Origin: an uncultured Dysgonomonas sp.
Lineage (GTDB): Bacteria > Bacteroidota > Bacteroidia > Bacteroidales > Dysgonomonadaceae
DNA: 25,183 nucleotides
Reading direction: 5' to 3'
Assembly (NCBI GenBank): GCA_937875275.1
Contig: CALNCC010000145.1
Location: forward strand, 1 to 25,183
The notes beneath the pieces were generated by a model, which saw only the letters and a program-made list of their open reading frames with translations, was not told the origin of the DNA and did not search any database. Shown here piece after piece: positions 15,904-24,107 of the stretch (positions are counted from its first letter, which is position 1; every line of letters starts with the position of its first letter). Both the position numbers and the translations under genes were made by a program.

Positions 15904-17994
15904 ATGAAAAAATTATACTTCCTTGTATTACTAATGATGACAACAATGACAGTGAAATCACAAAATCCGTTTTTTGAAGAATATAAAACACCTCACAATA
16001 CCCCTCCGTTCGATAAAATAAAAAATGAGCATTATGAGCCGGCTATCGACAAGGGAATAGAGAATCACAAGAATGAAATAAAGAATATTATCATTCTTGC
16101 TGCCGAACCATGTTTTGAAAATACAATAATACCTTTCGAGTATTCGGGCAAATTATTATCTCGTGTAACATCAGTATTTTTCAACTTACTGAGTTCCGAG
16201 TCGGATGACGAGATGATGGAGATCGCACAACGCATACAACCCAAATTATCAGACCATTCAAATGAGATTTATTTGAATGAGGATCTTTTCAATAAGATAA
16301 AAACGGTATATGACAAGCGCAACAATAGCAATCTGACAAATGAACAAATCAGACTGGTAGAGAAAATATATCAAGGGTTTGAAAATAATGGCGCGGCTCT
16401 GAAAGGTGCTGATAGAGACAAATTCAAAGAGTTGTCTTCGAAATTAAGCCAACTGACATTGATGTTTGGGCAGAATACTCTGAAAGAGACAAACAAATAT
16501 GAGATGCTGATCACTCAGGAATCCGACTTTGAAGGATTACCTCAAAGCGAGCGAGATGCTGCGGCAATGAAAGCAAAATCGAAAGGTAAAGAGGGTTGGT
16601 TGGTCGATTTGTCGGCTCCGAGCTATATTGCCTTTATGAAATATTCGACACGCAGAGATCTGCGCGAAAAGTTATATATGGCATACTGCACTAAATGTAT
16701 ATTAGGCGGAGAGTTTGATAACCAACAGAATGTAAAAGACATTGCTAATACTCGTTTGCAAGTGGCTAAGTTGTTAGGTTATCCTGACTATGCGACATAC
16801 GTTCTGAGAAACAAAATGGCAAAAAACAAAGAAGGTGTATATAGCTTATTAGACGAGCTGTATGATGCTTACGCCAAAGCGGCAAAACACGACGTGGCCG
16901 CTGTGGAAGAATATGCACGAGAAACTGCCGGACAGACATTTAAACTACAACCTTGGGATTGGGCTTTCTACTCTGAGAAGCTGAAAGATGCCAAATACAA
17001 CGTAAATGATGAGTTGGTACGCCCTTATTTCGAATTAGAAAATGTAAAGAAAGGTGTATTCGGTTTAGCTACTGATTTGTATGGAATAACATTTAAGAAA
17101 AACACCAATATACCTGTATATCACTCCGAAGTGGAAGCATTTGACGTTTTAGACTCGTCGGGGAATTATGTAGCTGTTTTATACACCGATTTCCATCCGA
17201 GAGAGAGCAAACGACAAGGTGCTTGGATGACCGAGTTTAAAGGTCAATATGTCGAAGATGGAAAAGATTCTCGTCCGCATGTGTCTATTGTAATGAATTT
17301 TACGCGTGCAACAGACAATCAGCCGGCGTTACTCACATTCGACGAAGTAGAGACTTTCTTGCACGAGTTTGGGCACGCGCTACACGGCATGTTAACGAAA
17401 TGCACATACGAATCTTTGTCGGGGACAAACGTAGAACATGACTTTGTAGAACTACCATCGCAGATAATGGAAAACTGGTTGACCGAAAAAGAATATTTAG
17501 ACAAATTTGCTATCCATTACAATACAGGAGAGAAAATTCCTGCCGCATTGGTTCAGAAATTAGTTGATGCTGCCAATTATAATGCGGGATATCTGTGCTA
17601 TCGCCAATTATCATTCGGTTACCTCGATATGGCTTGGCATACATTGCAGACAGAATATAACGGAGATGTACTTACCTTCGAACAAGATGCAATGAATAAA
17701 ACAGCTCTTCTGCCGGTGTTGAAGAATACAAATATGTCTGCTGCTTTCGGTCATATATTCTCAGGAGGATATGCTGCCGGATATTATGGATACAAGTGGG
17801 CTGAGGTATTGGATGCCGACGCATTCTCTTTGTTCAAGCAAACAGGAATTTTCAACAAAAAGACGGCAAACTCATTCTTACAAAATATTCTTGAAAAAGG
17901 AAACGCCGAAGATCCGATGACGTTATATATACAGTTCAGAGGGCACAAGCCATCAGTAGACGCTCTGTTGGAAAGGAACGGAATAACCCGATAA
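15904..17994 (+). CDS. dcp: Exported M3-family metallopeptidase (peptidyl-dipeptidase Dcp type)
   Basis: This 696-residue zinc peptidase removes dipeptides from the C-termini of short peptides, if the Dcp assignment is right. It has the M3 signature H487-E-F-G-H491 with third zinc ligand E516 (F-V-E-L-P-S-Q), and the family's C-terminal G-H-I-F-S-G-G-Y-A-A-G-Y-Y-G-Y substrate-binding loop. Length matches Dcp of E. coli (681) plus an N-terminal signal peptide of about 19 residues ending V-K-S-Q, so the enzyme is expected in the periplasm, where it could digest peptides brought in from outside. There is no T9SS C-terminal sorting domain and no lipobox. Oligopeptidase A is the main alternative, but the signal peptide and sequence favour Dcp. 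A strong terminator follows. Confidence 0.93.
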   Translation: MKKLYFLVLLMMTTMTVKSQNPFFEEYKTPHNTPPFDKIKNEHYEPAIDKGIENHKNEIKNIIILAAEPCFENTIIPFEYSGKLLSRVTSVFFNLLSSESDDEMMEIAQRIQPKLSDHSNEIYLNEDLFNKIKTVYDKRNNSNLTNEQIRLVEKIYQGFENNGAALKGADRDKFKELSSKLSQLTLMFGQNTLKETNKYEMLITQESDFEGLPQSERDAAAMKAKSKGKEGWLVDLSAPSYIAFMKYSTRRDLREKLYMAYCTKCILGGEFDNQQNVKDIANTRLQVAKLLGYPDYATYVLRNKMAKNKEGVYSLLDELYDAYAKAAKHDVAAVEEYARETAGQTFKLQPWDWAFYSEKLKDAKYNVNDELVRPYFELENVKKGVFGLATDLYGITFKKNTNIPVYHSEVEAFDVLDSSGNYVAVLYTDFHPRESKRQGAWMTEFKGQYVEDGKDSRPHVSIVMNFTRATDNQPALLTFDEVETFLHEFGHALHGMLTKCTYESLSGTNVEHDFVELPSQIMENWLTEKEYLDKFAIHYNTGEKIPAALVQKLVDAANYNAGYLCYRQLSFGYLDMAWHTLQTEYNGDVLTFEQDAMNKTALLPVLKNTNMSAAFGHIFSGGYAAGYYGYKWAEVLDADAFSLFKQTGIFNKKTANSFLQNILEKGNAEDPMTLYIQFRGHKPSVDALLERNGITR

Positions 17995-18001
17995 AACACA
18001 G

Positions 18002-18049
18002 TGGGTGGATATGTTGTTAAACTGAATATATCTACCCATTTCTATTTTT
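18002..18049 (+). terminator. Rho-independent terminator after the M3 peptidase gene
   Basis: TGGGTGGATAT (18002-18012) and ATATCTACCCA (18028-18038) form an 11-bp stem with one G-U pair and a 15-nt loop, followed by TTTCTATTTTT. It lies 8 nt after the peptidase stop codon and only 17 nt before the next start codon, so the membrane-protein gene behind it has little room for a promoter of its own. Confidence 0.82.
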
Positions 18050-18065
18050 AAAACAAAGATTCAAG

Positions 18066-19772
18066 ATGCTGGCTGTTATTGTTAGTTGGATGGTTATAAC
18101 TATAATCTCTTTTTCGTTAGGGAGATTATTTGTTATTGTGTCCAATCGGGCGACGCAGAGTAGGGGAGGGTACTCGTTCTTCGACATGTTTTTTATCGGA
18201 ATTTGTGTTGCCGGAGCAATTATCTGCATTACATCATTATTTCTTCCATCGGGAATTTTTATTGCTGCCGCCTTAGGGCTTATATCTGCTCTATATCTCA
18301 TATATGACCGCGAATATATATCTGAATATCTGCATAATATTGGTCTTCAAATAAAAGGACTGACTAAAGTGCAGAAAGGATTGATCGTTTTTTTCTTTCT
18401 GATTTTTATATCATACATCATATTGCCTCCTCAATGGGCTGACACCTTTTACTACCACATACAAAACATGATGTGGAACGAGGAATACAGAGTTGTTCCC
18501 GGATTAGCCAACCTTTTAGAGCAGTTTGGATTCAATTCTAATTTCTTTCTACTGTCCTCCGTTTTTGGGTTAAAACCTCTGTTCGGACAATATGTATTTG
18601 GTCTCAATGCCTTATGTTTCCTATTACTGTTTGTGTATGTAATATCTCTGATTGGTAAAACAAAGAACAATGTTATTGTTTTATTGTCAGTACTGATGAT
18701 TACTGCTCTATATTACCAATATAAGAACCACATAGGCTCACCATCTACCGATATATTACCCAATATGGTAATCGTGTATTTACTTATCAACATACTTGTC
18801 AATCCACGGAATATAAACGATAAGCCGATCATATTTTGGTTGCTGCCGGTATATTGCATCACATTGAAACTGTCGTCAATCTTTATGTGTTTGATAATCA
18901 TTTACCTTATCTGGCAGATGTGGGGCAGAAAAGAATTTCGACAAATATCTTACATCGTTATTTGCTCTATGATTCTCGTCCTGCCGTGGATCATACGAAA
19001 TATCATAGTCAGTGGATATGTGATATATCCGTTTCCTGCAATAGATATATTCTCATTCGATTGGAAACTGCCGATGGAATATGTTGTAGAATCAAAAGAC
19101 TATGTAAAAGCTTATGCCATAACAGAAAAGGCTATGAACAGACCCAATGCCGAGGTTTTTGCATGGCCGTTTATGTATAAATTGTCATTATGGATCAAAG
19201 AGAAAAGTTTGTTTGAGAATGCGATAACATTGCTGGCAATTGTGTCAACTTTATTTTCAATAGTTTGGTTGTTCGCGAGTAAAAAGGTTAAGGCACAGGA
19301 CAATATACCTTACATCATCTTTTGGCTTATTTGTTTGTCGGGCTTTCTGTTTTGGATGGTAATGGCTCCCGATGTGCGTTTTGGGATAGGATTCATACTA
19401 AGCATAATATGCATTCCTGCCTATTTTCTATTGAAAGACAAGAACATAACTAATGCAATATCAAGCGCGACGATAGAAAAAACGATGGTTGTTATCTGCC
19501 TGTTCTGTCTTGTACTTTCCGTTCGCTATTTCGTCTCCGTAAAAGATCCGAACAAACCGCTATATACTTTGCTTACCGTTCCCGAGAATCTGGATATATT
19601 GTTCGATAAACGATTTCAACAAATGAGCAAACAAACAATCAACAATGTCGAATTATATGTTCCTAAGACCAGTTGTCTCGATTGTCAATTGCCATGCAGT
19701 CCTCGTCCGGTAGATAATCTCGAAAAGCGAGGAGATAGCCTTCAGCACGGATTCCGACAGAAAAAAGATTAA
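18066..19772 (+). CDS. Polytopic membrane protein resembling the LIC_10190 family
   Basis: This 568-residue inner-membrane protein has about eleven to thirteen hydrophobic segments (first at 3-25, 40-60 and 62-80; last near 480-495) and a C-terminal soluble tail. After the loop at 121-160 with A-D-T-F-Y-Y-H (125-131) and an N-rich stretch it resembles the LIC_10190-type proteins, which look like GT-C-fold glycosyltransferases using a lipid-linked sugar. The tail carries three close cysteines (S-C-L-D-C-Q-L-P-C) and a K-R-G-D-S-L-Q-H-G-F-R end, also typical of that group. D126 is a candidate catalytic or metal-binding acid, by analogy with GT-C enzymes. This family link is from memory of the pattern and the enzyme role is inference. 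It lies between the M3 peptidase and the T9SS genes on the same strand; its promoter is unclear. Confidence 0.85.
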   Translation: MLAVIVSWMVITIISFSLGRLFVIVSNRATQSRGGYSFFDMFFIGICVAGAIICITSLFLPSGIFIAAALGLISALYLIYDREYISEYLHNIGLQIKGLTKVQKGLIVFFFLIFISYIILPPQWADTFYYHIQNMMWNEEYRVVPGLANLLEQFGFNSNFFLLSSVFGLKPLFGQYVFGLNALCFLLLFVYVISLIGKTKNNVIVLLSVLMITALYYQYKNHIGSPSTDILPNMVIVYLLINILVNPRNINDKPIIFWLLPVYCITLKLSSIFMCLIIIYLIWQMWGRKEFRQISYIVICSMILVLPWIIRNIIVSGYVIYPFPAIDIFSFDWKLPMEYVVESKDYVKAYAITEKAMNRPNAEVFAWPFMYKLSLWIKEKSLFENAITLLAIVSTLFSIVWLFASKKVKAQDNIPYIIFWLICLSGFLFWMVMAPDVRFGIGFILSIICIPAYFLLKDKNITNAISSATIEKTMVVICLFCLVLSVRYFVSVKDPNKPLYTLLTVPENLDILFDKRFQQMSKQTINNVELYVPKTSCLDCQLPCSPRPVDNLEKRGDSLQHGFRQKKD

Positions 19773-19819
19773 GCGGAAAATAATATAATCAGGTCGTCGT
19801 TATTGTAAATAAATAGTTG

Positions 19820-19827
19820 TTAATTTG
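19820..19827 (+). promoter_or_regulatory. Weak candidate -7 element for porP-gldK-gldN
   Basis: TTAATTTG differs from TAnnTTTG in one base and would start transcription about 18 nt before the porP ATG. No clear -33 element is present. The operon could instead be read from the membrane-protein gene upstream, since I see no terminator in 19773-19851. Confidence 0.3.
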
Positions 19828-19851
19828 CACATTCTATAGCATTTGGTTTTA

Positions 19852-20787
19852 ATGAGATACAAACTTCTTTTTCTTTCCCTATTATTTGTCGCTGTGGGTA
19901 ATTCATTGCATTCGCAATGGGATGCTCAGATCAGTCAATATTGGAAAGTGAAGACGTTGTATAATCCTGCATTTGCAGGAGCGACAGACAATATAGAACT
20001 TAATCTCCTACACCGCATGCAATGGGTAGGAGTAGACAATGCCCCCCGAACGTCAGTCGGAGCGGCTCATATGCCTCTCGAATTTTTAGGCAAACAACAT
20101 GGGGTCGGTTTATACACTTTCAATGGCAAGATGGGGCTGTTCTCCAACACCATCATGTCGGGGCAATATGCTTATAAATTCGACTTCAAGAAAGGAAAAA
20201 CATTGAACATCGGGTTGCAAGGCGGAATGGCAGACGTGGGATTCGATGCCAACAAAATATATATACCCGAAGATCAGAAGGGAGATATAATCCTGCCGAC
20301 AGGTAGCGGCGGTAGAAAAGTCGATTTCGGCTTTGGTGTTTCGTGGATAACCCCGGACTACTATGTAGGGCTTTCTACCACACATTTGTTAGAACCCGAA
20401 TTTGAACTTGACGACAACTATACATTCTTTATTGCCCGCACATATTATCTCATCGGACAATACAATATAAGACTTATCGATCCGTTTATTGTATTGCAGC
20501 CATCCGTATTGTTGAAGACTGACGGAGTAGCTACACAATGCGATATTACGGCTAAAGCTGAATATAAAAACACTTTCAATGGTGGAATATCTTGGCGGAA
20601 AGACGATGGTTTTGTATTTTTGTTGGGAATAAGAATAGGTAGCTTGCAGGCAGGATATTCATACGATTACTCTACCTCCGAAATTTCTAACGTAAGTCAT
20701 GGCAGTCATGAGTTTTCGGTCGGATATAGTATTCCTATTCAGAAGAAAAAGACAATAAGAAGTCATAAAAGCATACGATTGTTATAG
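19852..20787 (+). CDS. porP: T9SS outer-membrane protein PorP (PorP/SprF family)
   Basis: This 311-residue protein has a signal peptide of about 22 residues ending L-H-S-Q, then the PorP/SprF start W-D-A-Q-I-S-Q-Y-W and the family signature Y-N-P-A-F-A-G-A-T at about 38-46. The rest is amphipathic beta-strands of a small outer-membrane barrel. PorP is needed for T9SS secretion in P. gingivalis and associates with the PorK/PorN ring; SprF-type relatives guide individual cargo. Its position just before gldK supports the PorP role. The ATG at 19852 is chosen over a TTG three codons earlier because it gives a compact signal peptide. It precedes gldK by 60 nt. Confidence 0.92.
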   Translation: MRYKLLFLSLLFVAVGNSLHSQWDAQISQYWKVKTLYNPAFAGATDNIELNLLHRMQWVGVDNAPRTSVGAAHMPLEFLGKQHGVGLYTFNGKMGLFSNTIMSGQYAYKFDFKKGKTLNIGLQGGMADVGFDANKIYIPEDQKGDIILPTGSGGRKVDFGFGVSWITPDYYVGLSTTHLLEPEFELDDNYTFFIARTYYLIGQYNIRLIDPFIVLQPSVLLKTDGVATQCDITAKAEYKNTFNGGISWRKDDGFVFLLGIRIGSLQAGYSYDYSTSEISNVSHGSHEFSVGYSIPIQKKKTIRSHKSIRLL

Positions 20788-20847
20788 TTGTATATCGAAT
20801 ATATATTAAGGAAATTGAAATTATTGAGCCACAAATCATATAAGAAT

Positions 20848-22275
20848 ATGAAGTATACTTATCATATAATTTTAGTCTCGGCACTATTATTTACTTCGTG
20901 CGGAAACCCTCTCAGCAGGAGTGTAGGCGGAGAAGTGATAGGAGAGAAAAGCTCGTCTTGGGCTGAACCACAACCATATGGAATGGCACTCGTGTCGAGA
21001 GGTTCGATAGAAATGGGACCGGCAGACAGTGATTCTTTATGGAATATCATAGCCAATCCCAAAGGTGTGTCGGTCGACAATTTTTGGATGGATGAGACTG
21101 AGGTTACCAATTCGAAATATCGCCAATTTGTATATTGGGTAAGAGACTCCATTCTTAGAGAACGATTTGCAGATCCGGCATACGGAAATGATGAAACATT
21201 CAAGATAAAAGAAGATGAGTACGGAGACCCGATAGCGAAACCATACTTAGATTGGCGCAAACCTATTCCGACACGTAATCTGTTAGACGAAGAAGAGCGT
21301 GCGGTGCATAGCTTAACAACGGTACATCCATTGACGGGAGAAAGAGGTTTGGATATCTATCAGATGAATTATATCTACGAATGGTTCGACCACACCGAAG
21401 CTGCGAAACGTAGAAATCGTCTGAATCCGAACGAACGTACACTTAATACCGATCTGACAATAGATCCTACTCAGGTAATTCTTATATCAAAAGATACTGC
21501 GTATGTAAATGATGAGGGTAAGCCTGTAAATGAGACAATTGTAAGACCATTGTCTTCATTATATGATTTCGTGCACACCAAGATTGTCAATGTCTATCCC
21601 GACACAACAGTTTGGGTCAACGACTTCAACAATGCGTACAACGAACCATATATGAGAATGTACTTTTCGCATCCGGGATATAACGATTATCCGGTTGTAG
21701 GTGTTACGTGGGAACAAGCAACAGCTTTCTGCGATTGGAGAACCCGATACTATCGTATGGCTCTGAGCAGAAATAGTCGCGCGATAGAAGATTATCGTTT
21801 GCCGACAGAAGCTGAATTTGAGTTTGCAGCACGTAATGGTCGTACAGAGAATAAATATCCTTGGGATTCGGAATCCACGCAATCAGAGAAAGGGTGCTTT
21901 ATGGCAAATTTCAAACCCGGAGAAGGAAATTACACTAAGGACGAAAATCTGATCCCTGCCCGTGTAGGTTCGTACGCTCCCAACAGATTCGGAATATATG
22001 ATCTTGCCGGAAATGTTGCCGAATGGACATCTACTGCATATAGCGAATCGGGTGTTGCCGATATGAGTGATGTTAATCCCCAATACAGATACGATGCTGC
22101 CAAGGAAGATCCTTATGCAGCTAAGAAGAAAGTAACAAAGGGTGGCTCGTGGAAAGACGTTGGTCGATTTATCCGTGGCGACATGCGTGAAGGAGAATTT
22201 CAAAACCAACCTCGGTCGTATGTCGGATTCCGATGTGTGAGAACTCAAGTTGGATTTGCTAAGTCGAAGAAGTAA
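20848..22275 (+). CDS. gldK: T9SS ring lipoprotein GldK (PorK)
   Basis: This 475-residue outer-membrane lipoprotein forms, with GldN, the large periplasmic ring of the T9SS. The start is the ATG at 20848: it gives a clean lipoprotein signal with Cys18 in F-T-S-C-G, while a longer reading from 20788 would put 20 charged residues before the signal. The protein has the formylglycine-generating-enzyme/sulfatase-modifying fold: an N-terminal part with M-D-E-T-E-V-T-N (about 81-88), an insert of some 170 residues typical of GldK, then Y-P-V-V-G-V-T-W, Y-R-L-P-T-E-A-E-F-E-F-A-A-R, G-I-Y-D-L-A-G-N-V-A-E-W and G-G-S-W-K-D ending in G-F-R-C-V (about 281-464). It is structural and no catalytic role is expected. 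gldN follows after 11 nt; gldL and gldM are not between them. Confidence 0.95.
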   Translation: MKYTYHIILVSALLFTSCGNPLSRSVGGEVIGEKSSSWAEPQPYGMALVSRGSIEMGPADSDSLWNIIANPKGVSVDNFWMDETEVTNSKYRQFVYWVRDSILRERFADPAYGNDETFKIKEDEYGDPIAKPYLDWRKPIPTRNLLDEEERAVHSLTTVHPLTGERGLDIYQMNYIYEWFDHTEAAKRRNRLNPNERTLNTDLTIDPTQVILISKDTAYVNDEGKPVNETIVRPLSSLYDFVHTKIVNVYPDTTVWVNDFNNAYNEPYMRMYFSHPGYNDYPVVGVTWEQATAFCDWRTRYYRMALSRNSRAIEDYRLPTEAEFEFAARNGRTENKYPWDSESTQSEKGCFMANFKPGEGNYTKDENLIPARVGSYAPNRFGIYDLAGNVAEWTSTAYSESGVADMSDVNPQYRYDAAKEDPYAAKKKVTKGGSWKDVGRFIRGDMREGEFQNQPRSYVGFRCVRTQVGFAKSKK

Positions 22276-22286
22276 AAAGAAGAGTA

Positions 22287-23300
22287 ATGATGAAAACAAG
22301 ATTATATATTACTGTAATATTCGCTGTTTTATCGTGCTGTGCCATGCAAGCTCAGGACGGAGAGTCGCTAAGAGATCGAATAGCCAAAAGACAAGCACAG
22401 GAATCGTCTTCTGCTCCGCAAATAACATTGAGGATGGAGATGAAAAATCAAGAAAAGAAACAGAATATAGATAACGCCTCGTGGACAAGAGAGATTTATC
22501 GCTTCCTCGATCTGAAGAAAGGTATAAACGGAGCTTTGTATAATCCGGCAAAACCAACCGGAGATAAGGTTAATTTGTTTACGACAGTATTTAATCTGTT
22601 GGCAAATGGAACAATCACAGCGTACAGATACGATATCGCCGAGAATGGAGTATTTGAGCAAGGTGTTGCCATCGAATTTGAGGAAGTTCTTGAAAACCTG
22701 AAAGCGTATTTTGGCAGCTCATCCGATTTCTCATATGTGAAAGAAGGAAATCGTTATATCGTTGATCCATACTATATCCCAAGTGCCGATGCTCAAGGAT
22801 ATTACATCAAAGAAATACATTATTTCGATCAAACAAATTCGCTGCTCGACACCAAAGTGGTTGCTATATGTCCGGTTCTGGCAGCATCTGACTCAAATGA
22901 TATCGGAGTGAGTGGCTATCCACAATTTTGGGTGCTATATGAAGATATACGACCTTATATCTCAAACACGCCCGTAATGACATCAGACAAGAATAATGTA
23001 AAGAACAGAACTATCGACGACTTCTTTCGTCTAAATCTGTATGAGGGCGATATCTATAGAACGACCAATATGGAGAACAAGATGTTGTCGAATATCCATA
23101 AAACTCCGGCGGAGTTGAAAACGGCACAAGAAAATATAGAAAATGAAATCAAACAGTTTGAAGAAAATCTATGGATTGTGAATGACTCTGTCTATGTGAA
23201 ATCGGAGGCTGAAAAAGCCGGCAAAAGGGATAATCCGAAAGTGAAGAAATCGAAATCATCTGCTCAGTCTGCTACATATTCGGCAAGAGATAGACGCTAA
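22287..23300 (+). CDS. gldN: T9SS ring protein GldN (PorN)
   Basis: This 337-residue periplasmic protein is the ring partner of GldK; in known systems it also meets the top of the GldLM motor. A signal peptide covers about 1-22 (ending M-Q-A-Q). V-L-S-C17 within it looks a little like a lipobox, but GldN/PorN proteins are not lipoproteins, so cleavage after A-Q is preferred. Family features are the W-T-R-E-I-Y-R start of the mature domain, P-L-Y/A-L-Y-N-P-A-like stretch near 80-86, V-A-I-C-P-V near 191-196 and the P-Q-F-W-V-L-Y segment near 211-217. Length fits (PorN about 360, GldN about 310). The tail from about 310 is basic and low in complexity (K, S, A, R). An AGAAGAG stretch just before the ATG could act as a ribosome site. 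A terminator follows 25 nt after the stop. Confidence 0.94.
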   Translation: MMKTRLYITVIFAVLSCCAMQAQDGESLRDRIAKRQAQESSSAPQITLRMEMKNQEKKQNIDNASWTREIYRFLDLKKGINGALYNPAKPTGDKVNLFTTVFNLLANGTITAYRYDIAENGVFEQGVAIEFEEVLENLKAYFGSSSDFSYVKEGNRYIVDPYYIPSADAQGYYIKEIHYFDQTNSLLDTKVVAICPVLAASDSNDIGVSGYPQFWVLYEDIRPYISNTPVMTSDKNNVKNRTIDDFFRLNLYEGDIYRTTNMENKMLSNIHKTPAELKTAQENIENEIKQFEENLWIVNDSVYVKSEAEKAGKRDNPKVKKSKSSAQSATYSARDRR

Positions 23301-23325
23301 AACGAAAGGATATTTATAATTATAG

Positions 23326-23360
23326 AGCTGTTGATCTGATTGTGATTGACAGCTTTTTTT
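23326..23360 (+). terminator. Rho-independent terminator of the porP-gldK-gldN unit
   Basis: AGCTGT (23326-23331) and ACAGCT (23349-23354) form a 6-bp stem, extended by an ATC/GAT pairing behind a two-base mismatch, and are followed by a run of seven T ending at 23360. It lies between the convergent gldN and Dph6-like genes. No clear terminator for the minus-strand gene is visible in 23361-23394. Confidence 0.8.
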
Positions 23361-23394
23361 ATGCCCAAAATGCGTACAATTAAAACATCTTGTG

Positions 23395-24087
23395 TCAATC
23401 GATAGATTGTATAGGAGTATGCCAATACGAAAATGTTTGAATCTGCCCATCATCAAGCTTTACGTCATACGTCAAAATTTCGGATTGTTTCGTAGCAAAC
23501 GGAACTTCTTTTTTGAACAAAGGTCCACCATATGCAAACGTGTGATATTCTCCATTTTCACCACAAGGATCGACTCCCGCGGGCAGAGATTCGATTAGGG
23601 ATTTATCAATATCCTTTCCTACGAAAGATTCATCAAGTTTGTCGGCTTGTGTAACAATGATTCTTGTCTTGATACCCGATTCAAGAAAATCAACAATAAC
23701 TTCTTCCGACGATTTCCATAATGGTTCTATCACATTTATACCATAAGGAGAGAGCTGAGCCTCTCTGTATTTTTTTACATCGTGAAGAAATATATCTCCA
23801 AAAATGAAATCATTTACACCCAAGGATTTAAAATATTCAACAGCTTTGCGCATTGCACTTTCATATCCTTCCAAGCCCTTAGATGGGAGAAATACTTTAT
23901 GCAGAGGAATGCTGATGCATTCGGCTTGTGTGTCCAATAGTTGTTCGGGAATAAGATGCATAGACGTGCGTTCGTCTATGGTTGTCAACAAGGCGATAAC
24001 CTCATATTCGTCTTGCTGCAATATCTTATATAAAGCAAGAGCGGAGTCTTTGCCTCCGCTCCAATTGAATACTGCTTTTTTCTTCAT
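23395..24087 (-). CDS. Dph6-like ATP pyrophosphatase (adenine nucleotide alpha hydrolase family)
   Basis: This 230-residue cytoplasmic protein has the N-type ATP pyrophosphatase PP-loop S10-G-G-K-D-S15 at its start, and the family's later G-D-I-F-L-H-D-V-K-K-Y-R segment (about 116-127) and G-E-Y-H-T-F near 196-201. Eukaryotic and archaeal relatives (Dph6) make the amide of diphthamide, but bacteria lack diphthamide, so the substrate here is unknown; activation of a small molecule by adenylation is the general expectation. A TTG directly before the ATG at 24087 is a possible but less likely start. The aminotransferase gene ends 20 nt upstream, so the two are probably co-transcribed. Confidence 0.88.
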   Translation of the reverse strand: MKKKAVFNWSGGKDSALALYKILQQDEYEVIALLTTIDERTSMHLIPEQLLDTQAECISIPLHKVFLPSKGLEGYESAMRKAVEYFKSLGVNDFIFGDIFLHDVKKYREAQLSPYGINVIEPLWKSSEEVIVDFLESGIKTRIIVTQADKLDESFVGKDIDKSLIESLPAGVDPCGENGEYHTFAYGGPLFKKEVPFATKQSEILTYDVKLDDGQIQTFSYWHTPIQSID

Positions 24088-24107
24088 CAATTCAATCGAA
24101 TGAGTAA

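Noticed and set aside
15904..17994. M3 peptidase as a possible T9SS cargo
   Set aside because: The C-terminus ends right after the catalytic fold, with no extra 70-90-residue sorting domain.
20788..20847. A 20-residue N-terminal extension of gldK from a TTG directly after the porP stop
   Set aside because: It would place a basic stretch before the lipoprotein signal; the ATG at 20848 gives a normal signal with the lipobox cysteine at 18.
20862..21260. Minus-strand open frame of 132 codons opposite gldK (also one at 21883-22299)
   Set aside because: Both are shadows of gldK, which has clear family motifs throughout; neither shadow has a recognisable domain.
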